A DNA stretch of 64,000 bases, taken from the NCBI GenBank assembly GCA_023437305.1, contig JAEZGN010000009.1, positions 186,001 through 250,000 of the forward strand, in the 5' to 3' direction. How positions within the stretch are numbered: position 1 is the first letter of the stretch; the number at the start of each line of letters is the position of its first letter. The position numbers and the translations under genes were made by a program. This DNA comes from Bacteroidota bacterium. GTDB lineage: Bacteria > Bacteroidota > Bacteroidia > Bacteroidales > Dysgonomonadaceae. Below, piece by piece: positions 1 to 9,336 of this stretch. The notes beneath the pieces are model-generated. The model did no database searches. It was not told the DNA's origin and saw only the letters and a program-made list of their open reading frames with translations.

Positions 1-310
1 ATACATTTGTTTCATATAATAGTGCATATATATCCTGCGAGCCGTTTTTCAAAGAAACAAATTGCAGCCATATAAAATTCTGAGGAACCGTATATTTTGT
101 TGTTTCTGTAAGTTTTGTGTCAGATATAGCGTTCTGGTTAGATATCCAGTTGCCTATAGCATCCAGTTGCCATCCGGTAGCAGTTCTTAATTTTTCAGAT
201 TGGCTTTGGATTACCGGAGTGTTTGTCGCAGAGGTTCTGCTCTGTCCAAAGAGATCAGAAATACAATAAAAAACTAAGACAATCAGTAATACTGACTTTA
301 GATATCTCAT
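1..310 (-). CDS. Secreted protein of unknown function, 3' part cut by window edge
   Basis: An open frame on the minus strand starts with ATG at 310 and runs off the left edge without a stop, giving about 103 residues. It opens with MRYLKSVLLIVLVFYCISDL and a predicted signal peptidase site near FGQS, so the protein is probably exported. The visible mature part contains TATGWQLD, IGNWISNQN and YTVPQNFIWLQF. I do not recognise the family; the spacing of aromatic residues suggests a beta-rich fold. It is upstream of, and divergent in content from, the small exported proteins that follow. The frame is convincing because the signal peptide and the mature part are continuous, but no function can be assigned. 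Confidence 0.7.
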   Translation of the reverse strand, partial: MRYLKSVLLIVLVFYCISDLFGQSRTSATNTPVIQSQSEKLRTATGWQLDAIGNWISNQNAISDTKLTETTKYTVPQNFIWLQFVSLKNGSQDIYALLYETNV

Positions 311-336
311 GGCATTTGTGTTTATGTTAAGTAGGT

Positions 337-705
337 TTACCGAATCTCTTTTCCGAAAGGTACAAGTGCTAAGTGTATTAATTTGAAGTGCTGTTTTCCA
401 AAAGGAATACCTATTATTGTAATACAGAGTAGGACTCCCCAGAACAAATGTGTAAGGGCAATCCAGAACCCTCCGATTATGATCCATATAATATTCATCA
501 CCAGATTAAGACAGCCGGGAGTAGAGTCTTTCGATTCAACGTGGCTTCCAAATGGCCATATTGCAAGTATCCCCAGTTTGAAAGCTTGTAGTCCGAAAGG
601 AATGCCTATAACGGTCAATAACATAAGAAATCCTGCAATGAAGTACTCGAGAGCTATCATAAAGCCGCCGCAAATCAACCATATTATATTCCCTATTGTT
701 TTCAT
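337..705 (-). CDS. YccF-domain inner membrane protein
   Basis: This is a 122-residue integral membrane protein starting MKTIGNIIWLICGG. It holds two related halves. Each has a hydrophobic hairpin followed by the signature TVIGIPFGLQAFKL (first half, about residues 30-44) or TIIGIPFGKQHFKL (second half), then a Trp/Pro-Phe-Gly ending. That duplicated IGIPFG pattern is the hallmark of the YccF (DUF307) family, whose members are about 120-150 residues long and of unknown function. The frame stays open upstream to 930, but the extra residues are hydrophilic, lack family similarity and overlap the gene starting at 857. I therefore place the start at the ATG at 705. Confidence 0.85.
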   Translation of the reverse strand: MKTIGNIIWLICGGFMIALEYFIAGFLMLLTVIGIPFGLQAFKLGILAIWPFGSHVESKDSTPGCLNLVMNIIWIIIGGFWIALTHLFWGVLLCITIIGIPFGKQHFKLIHLALVPFGKEIR

Positions 706-856
706 AAGTAATTTGTGCTTAAAGGTATTAAAATAAGACAAATAAAAATTATTTAAGCAAATATAGCAGGATTTTACAAAAGGAAAGGGGATATTCTGAT
801 TTTTTATGGGAGGGATGTCTCGTTTATGAAAAATAATTTGTTTTTTTGTGGTAAAC

Positions 857-1255
857 ATGGATCGAATGTCTATAAAATTTATAAACCTTGTTGCAGTTAT
901 CTTTATTTTTCTATTCTTCGGTAGTTGCAAGCCCTACAATAGCGATGAGGTAAATAACCAGATGATACAAGGACGATGGCAGCTTGTGGCTGTGGAATCG
1001 AAAAAAAATGATTCGGCAAGCCTAGACCTGAATCAGCAAGATGTATATTTATACTTTAATGGGAATCATTGTACACAGGAAATTGTAGGACTTGTAAAGT
1101 CGGATTATACCTTTGTTATACACAATTTTACGCTGATGTTGTATAAAGATTCGGTATTTGATAATAAGCTCGATATATATACTTTAACTGTCGACTCTTT
1201 AGTTTTTAAGCAAGGAGGAGACAGATCTCTAAAATATAAAAGAACAGGGCTATAA
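857..1255 (+). CDS. Small lipoprotein, lipocalin-like
   Basis: The 132-residue product has an N-terminal hydrophobic stretch ending in a lipobox, FFGSC-K, so it is a probable lipoprotein. The mature part begins with a polar linker and then QGRWQLVAVES, the G-x-W opening strand seen in lipocalin-like domains of Bacteroidota exported proteins, followed by alternating beta-strand-like segments (VYLYFNG, YTFVIHNFTLML, LTVDSLVF). In-frame starts exist at 848 (GTG), 857 and 866 (both ATG); I prefer 857, with 866 equally possible. The gene converges with the next gene across a shared hairpin. Two more exported proteins with the same G(R/K/T)W motif follow. Function is unknown. Confidence 0.7.
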   Translation: MDRMSIKFINLVAVIFIFLFFGSCKPYNSDEVNNQMIQGRWQLVAVESKKNDSASLDLNQQDVYLYFNGNHCTQEIVGLVKSDYTFVIHNFTLMLYKDSVFDNKLDIYTLTVDSLVFKQGGDRSLKYKRTGL

Positions 1256-1269
1256 GTTTGCCTGTTCTT
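1240..1269. terminator. Bidirectional hairpin between convergent lipoprotein genes
   Basis: AAGAACAGG at 1240-1248 pairs perfectly with CCTGTTCTT at 1261-1269 (9 bp). The stop codon of the upstream gene (1253-1255) lies in the loop. It lies between the convergent stops at 1255 and 1296. The T-tracts are weak on both sides, so efficiency is uncertain. Confidence 0.55.
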
Positions 1270-1295
1270 CTATGATTTGTGTATGTATATACTTT

Positions 1296-2300
1296 TTAGT
1301 CTATCCTTCTGAGGAATCTTCTCATTTCATATATTATGTCGGGTCTGGCATCAGTCCTGAACTTGTTGAAGCTAATAAAAGAATCAAACTCTTTATTGGT
1401 AGACGAATCTGTTCTTTTTTTCCAGTCTGTAACCCATAGGAAAGGCGCTGTGGGTACATAGTTTCCAAGTGTATCAATTGCATTGTTTACAAAATAATAA
1501 ACAACATCATCAACAATTTTTACAGGATATTTTCCTTTAATTCGTACTTCACCGTTATCAGGGTCGCGGAAATCAATATTTACCGATGTCTTTCCGTTTC
1601 CCTCGTCATTGAACGTATATGTGTTGCCTTTCAGCTTAGCTAGTGTTTCTTTAGAATAAGTAGCGTCGTATACCCCATTACTCAATAGCTGATAATCATA
1701 GATTTCCCATTTGCCTAGTAGACTGCTATATTTGCCTTTAACATCTACCTTTTCCATTTTAGGATGTATATTAGGTGCTTTCTCTATATTTCTCATCGAC
1801 CGGCCATCCCTAACCTTAAAGCCATCTACCGTAAAGTATTTGAATACAGTAAAAGCTTCCTTGTTTTCATAAAATATAGAGATTGTTTCAGTATTTACAA
1901 AAGAAGTATCTTTTCCGTTATGTCGTATTACGTTCATGATGATCTTACCATCTTTTACATCGTAAGTACCTTTATCTATAAGTTCGTCCAATACATTGGA
2001 GTTTTCGAATGTATAAGCCCCTTTTGAATCTATGTAGAACTTATTTATAAATCCATCGTAATCTATTGATCTGAAGTTTGGATATGCCGATTCCGACCCA
2101 TCTTCCTTAACTCTAATTACCTGTTTTTCTGAGTTATATATTTCCCATGTTCCCAATAAGTCATCTTTAGTAATGTCGGATGGAGTAGTTGTTGGGGGAT
2201 TGGGTTCCGGTTTGTCTGGAGTATCGCTGTTACAACTGCTTAATCCTATAATAGTAAATACTAGGGAAAAAATATAAAGTAGTTTTTTTGTGATTATCAT
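1296..2300 (-). CDS. Lipoprotein with two lipocalin-like domains
   Basis: The 334-residue product starts MIITKKLLYIFSLVF and has the lipobox GLSSC-N at about residues 19-24. A proline/threonine-rich linker (residues 27-42) follows. Two similar domains come next: the first opens with LLGTWEIYNSE (about residue 48), the second with LLGKWEIYDYQ (about residue 194). Each is a run of beta-strand-like segments, matching lipocalin-like domains found in many Bacteroidota surface or periplasmic lipoproteins. The internal repeat points to a duplicated domain within one chain. No ligand or enzyme motif is visible. A role in binding a small molecule at the cell envelope is only a guess. Confidence 0.75.
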   Translation of the reverse strand: MIITKKLLYIFSLVFTIIGLSSCNSDTPDKPEPNPPTTTPSDITKDDLLGTWEIYNSEKQVIRVKEDGSESAYPNFRSIDYDGFINKFYIDSKGAYTFENSNVLDELIDKGTYDVKDGKIIMNVIRHNGKDTSFVNTETISIFYENKEAFTVFKYFTVDGFKVRDGRSMRNIEKAPNIHPKMEKVDVKGKYSSLLGKWEIYDYQLLSNGVYDATYSKETLAKLKGNTYTFNDEGNGKTSVNIDFRDPDNGEVRIKGKYPVKIVDDVVYYFVNNAIDTLGNYVPTAPFLWVTDWKKRTDSSTNKEFDSFISFNKFRTDARPDIIYEMRRFLRRID

Positions 2301-2483
2301 TGAATGACCTGTTATTGTATGGTTTATGTATGTTTGCTATGCAAAGATATAACAATATCTGTAAATGAATGAAATGTATAGTCTTGTTTTTGCTTTATTT
2401 AATTGTATCCTATCGTTTTAGCCTCTTTGCTTATAGTAAACGTATTTTTTTGTAAATTATTGTTTGGGAATATTAAAGCCGCT

Positions 2484-2912
2484 TTATTCGTTCTGGTTTT
2501 GCCTTTTCAGTATAAGAGGATAAGAAAAATCATAATCAGAAACGTACACAGTCATTATTCCGTTTTTGAGTGATGTTATTTGTAACGATAGTTGCTTAGG
2601 TGTAAGCTTTTTCGTATTGCTGTTTTGCAGAAATTCAAAATAAATAATGTCGATACCGTTTTTTTCAATCGAGTACTTTCCTGTAATATTGAAGAGAATG
2701 ACTCCGTCCATCGATTCTCCTAGATGAAAAGTATAATCATTTTTGAATATGTATATATGCGGATATTCCGGCTCTAAATAGTGCTCTGGCTTGTTAGTTT
2801 CTTCTACTTCTACCCATCGTCCTGCAATGTCGCTTTTTGTGTAAGAAGCACCTTGCCCAAAGATATGAAGAAAAGAAAAAGTGATTAAACAGAATAGGAT
2901 AGCCTTCTTCAT
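2484..2912 (-). CDS. Secreted single-domain lipocalin-like protein
   Basis: The 142-residue product starts MKKAILFCLITFSFLHIFGQ, a signal peptide with a cleavage site after FGQ and no lipobox cysteine. The mature part opens with SDIAGRWVEVEETNKPEHY, the same G-x-W strand as in the two neighbouring lipoproteins, and continues with strand-like segments (YIFKNDYTFHL, GKYSIEKNG, LSLQITSL). It appears to be one lipocalin-like domain. It lies 35 bases from the start side of the oxidoreductase gene on the same strand and may share its transcript. Function is unknown. Confidence 0.7.
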   Translation of the reverse strand: MKKAILFCLITFSFLHIFGQGASYTKSDIAGRWVEVEETNKPEHYLEPEYPHIYIFKNDYTFHLGESMDGVILFNITGKYSIEKNGIDIIYFEFLQNSNTKKLTPKQLSLQITSLKNGIMTVYVSDYDFSYPLILKRQNQNE

Positions 2913-2947
2913 AATAACATAAGAGTTGAAAAACTCTGATTTAAACT

Positions 2948-3607
2948 TTATTTTGCTATGTCTGCTATTTCGTCCGAACGGTATATATGAAGCCCTACGG
3001 TGTTTTGTTGGGCAATTCTATACATGGCTTCAGCTACGTCTTTGGCTTTGATAGGACGATATTTTTTTAACTTACCTATAAGAAATATGGAGAATATTTT
3101 CATCGCATAGCTGAGTGCTTTTTCTCCAAGGCGGAATTCTTTCCTGTTGCCCTCCAATAGAGAAGGTCTGAATATAGATATAGATTGAAACGGTAGTTTC
3201 CTAAGTTCTTCTTCGCATTTGCCCTTTATGCGTAAATAGAAATTTCCGGATTCCGGATTAGCTCCAATGGCTGATATTATAGAGAATTGTTTTATCCCAT
3301 TCACAGCAGCTACTTTTGCAAATTGAAGAGGGTAGGTCAGATCTACTTTTTGGAATGCTTCTTGGCTTCCCGCTTTTTTGATGGTTGTCCCCAGACAGCA
3401 AAACATATCATTGCCTTCCATATAATCCTTATACGAATCTATATCGTCGAAGTCTACGATATGCTGAATCAGTTTGGGGTGAGATATCTTGGTTTCGCGG
3501 CGTACAAAGCATATCGTTTTATCATAGAAGTCACTATTTAACAGTATTTTCATTAGATGGGAGCCCGTCAGTCCGCTGCTTCCTATCAAAATTGCAGTTT
3601 TTGCCAT
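2948..3607 (-). CDS. NAD(P)-binding Rossmann-fold oxidoreductase (atypical SDR)
   Basis: The 219-residue protein starts with MAKTAILIGSSGLTGSHLM, whose GSSGLTG is the glycine-rich dinucleotide-binding loop of atypical short-chain dehydrogenases. It goes on with a strand and acidic turn (QHIVDFDDID), then CCLGTTIKKAGSQEAF, the segment around the cofactor nicotinamide side in NAD(P)H-binding proteins of the TIP30/YbjT type. SIISAIGANPES and a YLRIKGKCEEEL segment occupy the place of the Ser...YxxxK active site, and the Tyr/Lys pair is recognisable. The length fits the single-domain family. The substrate cannot be told from sequence. It lies 28 bases downstream of mutS2 on the same strand, so co-transcription is likely. 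Confidence 0.8.
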   Translation of the reverse strand: MAKTAILIGSSGLTGSHLMKILLNSDFYDKTICFVRRETKISHPKLIQHIVDFDDIDSYKDYMEGNDMFCCLGTTIKKAGSQEAFQKVDLTYPLQFAKVAAVNGIKQFSIISAIGANPESGNFYLRIKGKCEEELRKLPFQSISIFRPSLLEGNRKEFRLGEKALSYAMKIFSIFLIGKLKKYRPIKAKDVAEAMYRIAQQNTVGLHIYRSDEIADIAK

Positions 3608-3635
3608 CTCTTTCTCCTTTTGCTTTTGTGTTTAA

Positions 3636-6098
3636 TTATTCAAGGTCTACCACAGTAATTCCTGTTCCTCCAAATTGCACATGCTCATCCTGAAAGTTTC
3701 GCACACCTTGAGCCGTACGAAGATAGTCTCGTATCATTTGTCTTAGAGCTCCCGTTCCCGTTCCGTGCAATATTCGTATTCGCGAGACCCCTACGAGCAC
3801 TGCATCATCAACAAAATACATGACAGCTTGCAGTGCCTCATCGCCACGCATCCCTCTCACATCTATATCTTGCTTAAAGTTGAGTTTTTTCTCTCGGAGG
3901 TCATCGCTTGCTGCTACACTGACTGTAGTACTGCGGGTTTCACGTTTTACCTGATTTTTACTTATATATTCAAGTGTTTCGAGTTTCACGGTCGACTTGA
4001 TCATGCCAAATGCAACTGTAGCACTTCCTTTTTGTATATCAAGTACTTGTCCGATAGAAGTCTGCCCTTTTATACGTACATTATCTCCGATGACGATAGT
4101 TTGTTCTCTAATCTCTTTGGGTTGTTCGCTTTTTTTCTTTTGGTTTTTTTCTTTCTCTTTTAACTTTTGGATTTTCTTGGTGATTTTATCATCCGAGAAA
4201 ATCTTCTCATCTTCTAATGACGATTTGAACTCGTTTAGAGTTAATCGAGCTTGCCTTGTCTTTTCCTTCTCGGCCTGCGATTCGCGAATTGTACGTATCG
4301 TATTTTCTATTTTAGCATTCGCCTCAGATAGAACCCGTTCTGCATCGGCTTTAGCCTGACGGAGTATCTCTTTTCGTTGTTTCTCGACACTCAACAGATC
4401 TGTTTCGTATGTTGTGGTAATCTCTTCGAGCCGTTTTTCTTTCTGACGGATGCTTTGGCGTTTGGTTTCCCAATATCGTTTATCTCTTACAATATCTTGC
4501 AAGTATTTGTCCATATTGATGTAGTCACTGCCTACTATTTCAGAAGCATCGGCAATTACATCTTCCGGCAAACCTATTTTTCGGGCTATTTCTATCGCAA
4601 AAGAGCTTCCGGGGTTGCCAATAGATAAAGTGAACAGCGGTTGCATCAGGTGGCGATCGTATAACATGGCTCCATTAATAACGCCTTTGTGCTCATTTGC
4701 ATAATGCTTGAGGTTTTGGTAGTGAGTGGTGATTACTCCAAAAGCCTCCTTTTCGTTAAAACGCTTAAGCAGAGATTCTGCTATTGCGCCGCCGATTTGC
4801 GGTTCTGTTCCACCTCCAAATTCGTCTATGAGTAAGATTGTCTTTTCATCAGAGTTTCTTACAAAGAACTTCATATTGGTTAGGTGCGAGCTGTATGTAC
4901 TCAGATCATTTTCTATAGACTGTTCGTCACCTATATCTATGAATATATTATTGAATATCCCTACCTTCGAATTTTCTGCTAAAGGTATCGGTATTCCGCA
5001 TTGTACCATATATTGAAGTAGTCCCACTGTTTTTAGGCAAACGGATTTTCCTCCTGCATTTGGCCCCGAAATAATAAGAATACGATTGTCTTCCTCTAGC
5101 TCTATATCGAGAGGTACAATTTGCTTGTTCTGTTTTCTGTGAGAAATAAATAGCAGAGGGTGCTTCGCTCTGTACCATCTTATAATCTGCTTGTCTTCTA
5201 TGCTTGGTTTTATAGCATTCAGATCGATGGCAAATGTAGCTTTTGCTCTTATAAAGTCGATTGTAGCCAAAAATTCGTACGACTGCAATATATCGGCTAC
5301 CAGCGGGCGAAGTATGTCGGTGAATGCCACCAGTATTTTTATTATCTCTCTGCGCTCTTCGCTTTCCAGCTCTCTGATGCGGTTGTTGGCTTCCACTACT
5401 TCAGCAGGCTCTATGAATACAGTTTTCCCTGAAGCAGACTCGTCATGAACAATTCCTTTTATCTTTCGCTTAAATGCGGGCGCTACAGGTATTACAAGAC
5501 GTCCGTCGCGCATGGTGGGCGTTACGTCTTTTTCTACAAGGCCTTCGTTCTGAGCCGTGCGTAAGATTGCATTAAGACTTCGAGATATACCGCTCGAAAC
5601 GTGTGCTATATCTTTGCGTATGCGGCTTAGCTCCCCGGATGCATTGTCTTTTATCCGTCCAAACTTATCCAGAATATTATCAATCTTACTGATTAGTTGA
5701 GGAAATATGGCGACTTCTCCTGCCAATGCATACAAATGTGGATAAGGGGTGTTTTCTTCCTCTTCTTTTTTTAGGAAGAGAACTATGTCTCGTATTGTTT
5801 GCAACGATCTTCGTAAATCAAACAAGGCTACTTCATCTATCCATGTGCCTTCTACCCGTATATTGCGTAGAGCGGGCCTCACATCAAGAAAATAGTTTGT
5901 AGGGAAGTTGTCTTCTTCATTTATAATTCGGATAAACTCTTCGGTTTGAGACAACGACTCTGATATATATGTATAGTTAGAGGAGAAGGCTAGATTAGTA
6001 ACCTTTTCTTCCCCCAGTGGACTTAAGCATTTTGCTATGAGTAATTGGCGGATTTTATCAAATCCTATTTTATATTCAAAGTTTTCCGGATAAATCAC
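3636..6098 (-). CDS. mutS2: MutS2 family ATPase/endonuclease
   Basis: The 820-residue product has the MutS2 layout: an N-terminal core and clamp (about 1-320), an ABC-type ATPase with Walker A GPNAGGKS at about 343-350, DEFGGGTEPQIGGA as Walker B and signature region, and a switch histidine in THYQNLKHY. A long charged coiled coil (about 520-640) follows, then a KOW-like segment, and a C-terminal Smr nuclease domain with DVRGMRGDEAL and ILHGTGTGALR. Known members act on branched DNA and split collided ribosomes; they do not perform mismatch repair. Full length is retained. A CAAATATA at 6122-6129 reads TATATTTG on the minus strand, a probable -7 element 24 bases upstream of the start codon. 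Confidence 0.95.
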   Translation of the reverse strand: MIYPENFEYKIGFDKIRQLLIAKCLSPLGEEKVTNLAFSSNYTYISESLSQTEEFIRIINEEDNFPTNYFLDVRPALRNIRVEGTWIDEVALFDLRRSLQTIRDIVLFLKKEEEENTPYPHLYALAGEVAIFPQLISKIDNILDKFGRIKDNASGELSRIRKDIAHVSSGISRSLNAILRTAQNEGLVEKDVTPTMRDGRLVIPVAPAFKRKIKGIVHDESASGKTVFIEPAEVVEANNRIRELESEERREIIKILVAFTDILRPLVADILQSYEFLATIDFIRAKATFAIDLNAIKPSIEDKQIIRWYRAKHPLLFISHRKQNKQIVPLDIELEEDNRILIISGPNAGGKSVCLKTVGLLQYMVQCGIPIPLAENSKVGIFNNIFIDIGDEQSIENDLSTYSSHLTNMKFFVRNSDEKTILLIDEFGGGTEPQIGGAIAESLLKRFNEKEAFGVITTHYQNLKHYANEHKGVINGAMLYDRHLMQPLFTLSIGNPGSSFAIEIARKIGLPEDVIADASEIVGSDYINMDKYLQDIVRDKRYWETKRQSIRQKEKRLEEITTTYETDLLSVEKQRKEILRQAKADAERVLSEANAKIENTIRTIRESQAEKEKTRQARLTLNEFKSSLEDEKIFSDDKITKKIQKLKEKEKNQKKKSEQPKEIREQTIVIGDNVRIKGQTSIGQVLDIQKGSATVAFGMIKSTVKLETLEYISKNQVKRETRSTTVSVAASDDLREKKLNFKQDIDVRGMRGDEALQAVMYFVDDAVLVGVSRIRILHGTGTGALRQMIRDYLRTAQGVRNFQDEHVQFGGTGITVVDLE

Positions 6099-6183
6099 AG
6101 CGCTATTATTAAAATAGAATGCAAATATAGTGAAATAGATTAACTCATTCTGTATTCAATTTTTATAAAATGGGCTTATTCTC

Positions 6184-6214
6184 TTTGCAGAATATAAAAT
6201 TTACTTTACTTTTG
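6184..6214 (+). promoter_or_regulatory. Bacteroidota-type promoter far upstream of feoAB
   Basis: TTTG at 6184-6187, a 19-base spacer, and TACTTTTG at 6207-6214 match the Bacteroidota sigma factor consensus (TTTG, about 19-20 bases, TAnnTTTG) well. The only rightward gene downstream is feoAB, 583 bases away. The remaining stretch (6215-6797) is AT-rich and holds no convincing gene. It would therefore be a long leader or a short noncoding transcript. Confidence 0.5.
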
Positions 6215-6797
6215 TGAGAACTAAAAGGGGGAGGTATATTACAAACTCCTAGACGGCTGTGAAATAAAAACAAGTGCCAATTATTTTATATAATATAAGA
6301 GCTATACATATTCTTACTACCATATATTAAATAAAGAAGCCATTATTTAAATAATTATTATAGTTTAGTAATAAATTGCTGGTAGGTGTATTCTCTATAT
6401 TCTGATATTTAAAATACTTTATCAAATATATACCAATGCAAGAGAGGAGTGACAAAGGATTTATTGGGCATTTATTATCCTGCAATGACTCTTATCTTTA
6501 AACTAACAAGTGTTTTTATCTCATTCATCTGCTTGTGAAAGTAGGTTTTGGGGTTCTGTCATTGATTACGCTTCTCTTGAGCATTGGTTTATCTTTTTCC
6601 TTTTTTTGTTTAATCAGATGATTTTCATTGTGATGGAGCTTGCGGCGATTGTTGTTCTTGCTTGTATTAATGAAGCTTGTTTTCTTGTCCCGAAAAGATT
6701 CTTTTTTATACTCATTCTAAATAAAGTCGTTTTTCCTTCTCTTTTTATATAAAAAATGCCCATCTTTGTGTCTCTAATTAAGTGAAAGATTTTTAGT

Positions 6798-9278
6798 ATG
6801 CTTTTATCTGATTTGAAGACGGGAGAGAAAGGCGTCATAGTACGAGTAAATGGAAGTGGTGCTTTTCGTAAACGTATTCTAGAAATGGGCTTCATAAAAG
6901 GGAAAACCATAAAGGTGATATTAAATGCTCCCCTCAAAGACCCAATTAAATATAAAATAATGGATTATGAGGTTTCACTCCGAAGGAGCGAAGCTGCATT
7001 AATCGAAGTTATATATCCTGATTCACATAAAGTAAAGGAAGAGGCTCCAGCGGACAGTACGTCGAACGATTCTTCAGGCTATTATTCTACCACGGAAGAT
7101 GTGATAACCTCTTTGCGTAAATTGAATTCTAATTCTAAAAAAGTAATAAGAGTTGCTTTGGTCGGAAATCCTAATGCAGGGAAGACCTCTTTGTTCAATA
7201 TTGCTTCAGGCGCTCACGAACATGTGGGTAATTATGGTGGGGTAACTGTTGATTCGAAAGAGGGTAAGTTTAAGCATGGAGGTTATACTTTCAAGGTTGT
7301 AGATCTGCCGGGAACTTATTCGCTTTCTGCATATACCCCTGAGGAATTGTTTGTAAGACGACATATTGTGGAGGATAAGCCCGATGTAGTCATCAATATT
7401 GTAGCAGCATCCAATCTTGAACGAAACCTGTATTTGACTACCGAGCTTATCGATATGGAGGTGTCTGCAGTGATCGCTCTTAATATGTATGACGAATTGC
7501 TGGAAACCGGCAGTGAATTTGATTACCAGAGCCTATCTCAGATGATTGGTATTCCGATTGTACCTACAGTGGCTAAAACAGGAGTAGGTATAGGTGAATT
7601 GTTTGATGCGGTAATACGCGTTTATGAAGAGAAGGAGCCGATAGTTCGACGTGTACATATATATTATGGGAATGTTGTAGAAAATGCAATAAGTAAACTC
7701 AATATACTTCTTGAAAAGGGAAAAGAAACACCGTTAATTTTTCCTCGTCGTTATATTTCAACAAAATTGTTGGAAAAAGATAAGGATGTAGATGCTTATG
7801 TTGGTTCATTGTCAAATGCTGCGGATATTTATGCATTGAGAGATAATGAGGTTAAATATATAGAAGATACACTAAAAGAAGATACCGAATCTGTTCTGAC
7901 CAATGCCCGATATGGTTTTGTGGCAGGAGGGCTGAAGCAGACACTCAAAGAAAAGCTTTTCGAGTCGGACGTAACTCGGATGATAGATGCGGTGGTTACC
8001 AATAAGTATATTGGATTCCCTGTGTTTTTCTTTTTTATGTGGGTGATGTTTGAATGTACATTCCGTTTGGGGGGATATCCCATGGAGTGGATTGAAAATG
8101 GGGTGGCAGTACTCGGTAATTTTATCCGCGGCAATATGGTTGACGGTATGCTTAAAGACTTAATTGTTGATGGTATTATCGGCGGTGTTGGCGGTGTTAT
8201 AGTCTTTCTTCCCAATATATTGATCCTGTATGCTTTTATTTCCTTTATGGAAGACTCCGGCTATATGGCTCGGGCAGCTTTTATTATGGATAAGGTGATG
8301 CATAAAATGGGATTGCACGGAAAATCTTTTATCCCATTAGTGATGGGTTTTGGCTGCAATGTGCCTGCGATACTTGCTACAAGAACTATCGAAAGCCGCA
8401 ATAGTCGTATGATAACCATGCTGGTTAATCCGTTTATGTCTTGTAGTGCGCGTTTGCCGGTATATTTGTTGTTTGTAGGAGTTTTCTTTAAGTCGTATGC
8501 AAGCTTTGCCTTGTTTGGTTTGTATTTTACCGGGATTCTATTGGCTGTGATTTCTGCCCGCTTATTCAAGCGTTTTCTTTTCCCTAAAGAAGATACACCA
8601 TTTGTAATGGAGTTACCTCCTTACCGTATGCCGACAATCAAGTCGGTGACTATACATATGTGGGATAAATCTCAGCAGTATTTGCGCAAAATGGGAGGTG
8701 TTATTTTAGTTGCTTCTATTATTATATGGTTTTTAGGTTATTTCCCACGAGACAAGGAAAGAGAGTTGAGGTATGATAATAAGATAGCTCAAGTCGAACA
8801 GCAAGAGGGGTTAGATGAAGAGGAAAAGAATGCTCAAATCGAAGAAATAGAGGGTGATAGAAATACAGATCATCAAGAAGAGTCCTATATTGGTCGTATA
8901 GGAAAAGCGATAGAGCCAGTAATGAGACCTCTCGGTTTTGATTGGAAGATAAGTGTCAGCCTTCTTTCAGGTATGGCTGCCAAAGAGGTTGTGGTGAGTA
9001 CATTAGGTGTGTTGTATACAGGAAGTTCTGAAGATCAGGAGTCGCTGGAGGTTCGTCTTTTAGCAGATAAAAAGGCTGATGGAAGCTCGACATTTACGCC
9101 TTTGGTAGTTGTCAGTTTGCTCCTTTTTGTGCTGATTTACTTTCCATGTGTCGCAACTATTGCTGCTATAAAAGAAGAATCCGGCTCTTGGAAATGGGGT
9201 GTTTTTAGTATTGTTTACACAACTCTATTAGCTTGGCTTATTTCTTTTGTTGTATATCAAATTGGATCTTTGTTCTAA
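6798..9278 (+). CDS. feoB: FeoA-FeoB fusion, ferrous iron transporter
   Basis: The 826-residue protein imports Fe(II) across the inner membrane. Residues 1-75 are a complete FeoA (SH3-like) domain (LLSDLKTGEKGVI, RILEMGFIKG). A linker leads to the FeoB G-domain: G1 GNPNAGKTS at 123-131, the GVTV switch near 148-151, G3 DLPG at 169-172, and G4 NMYD. The membrane part carries the FeoB gate signatures GFGCNVPAI and NPFMSCSARLPVY and about eight or more hydrophobic helices. An acidic insertion (about 665-700) separates later helices. FeoA and FeoB are separate genes in many bacteria; fusion is known in Bacteroidota. A small Cys-rich Feo partner lies 6 kb downstream. Confidence 0.95.
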   Translation: MLLSDLKTGEKGVIVRVNGSGAFRKRILEMGFIKGKTIKVILNAPLKDPIKYKIMDYEVSLRRSEAALIEVIYPDSHKVKEEAPADSTSNDSSGYYSTTEDVITSLRKLNSNSKKVIRVALVGNPNAGKTSLFNIASGAHEHVGNYGGVTVDSKEGKFKHGGYTFKVVDLPGTYSLSAYTPEELFVRRHIVEDKPDVVINIVAASNLERNLYLTTELIDMEVSAVIALNMYDELLETGSEFDYQSLSQMIGIPIVPTVAKTGVGIGELFDAVIRVYEEKEPIVRRVHIYYGNVVENAISKLNILLEKGKETPLIFPRRYISTKLLEKDKDVDAYVGSLSNAADIYALRDNEVKYIEDTLKEDTESVLTNARYGFVAGGLKQTLKEKLFESDVTRMIDAVVTNKYIGFPVFFFFMWVMFECTFRLGGYPMEWIENGVAVLGNFIRGNMVDGMLKDLIVDGIIGGVGGVIVFLPNILILYAFISFMEDSGYMARAAFIMDKVMHKMGLHGKSFIPLVMGFGCNVPAILATRTIESRNSRMITMLVNPFMSCSARLPVYLLFVGVFFKSYASFALFGLYFTGILLAVISARLFKRFLFPKEDTPFVMELPPYRMPTIKSVTIHMWDKSQQYLRKMGGVILVASIIIWFLGYFPRDKERELRYDNKIAQVEQQEGLDEEEKNAQIEEIEGDRNTDHQEESYIGRIGKAIEPVMRPLGFDWKISVSLLSGMAAKEVVVSTLGVLYTGSSEDQESLEVRLLADKKADGSSTFTPLVVVSLLLFVLIYFPCVATIAAIKEESGSWKWGVFSIVYTTLLAWLISFVVYQIGSLF

Positions 9279-9336
9279 TTTTGTCTAGTTTTCTTTCTTT
9301 TTTATTCTATTGTTTTTTATTGTTGTAATTATAATA

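Noticed and set aside
337..930. Longer version of the YccF protein (197 residues)
   Set aside because: The additional N-terminal part is not like the family and overlaps a lipoprotein gene on the other strand; the start at 705 gives the usual family length.
6510..6752. Open frame of 80 codons in the mutS2-feoAB gap
   Set aside because: Hydrophobic, low-complexity, no ribosome binding site and no familiar motif; typical AT-rich chance frame.
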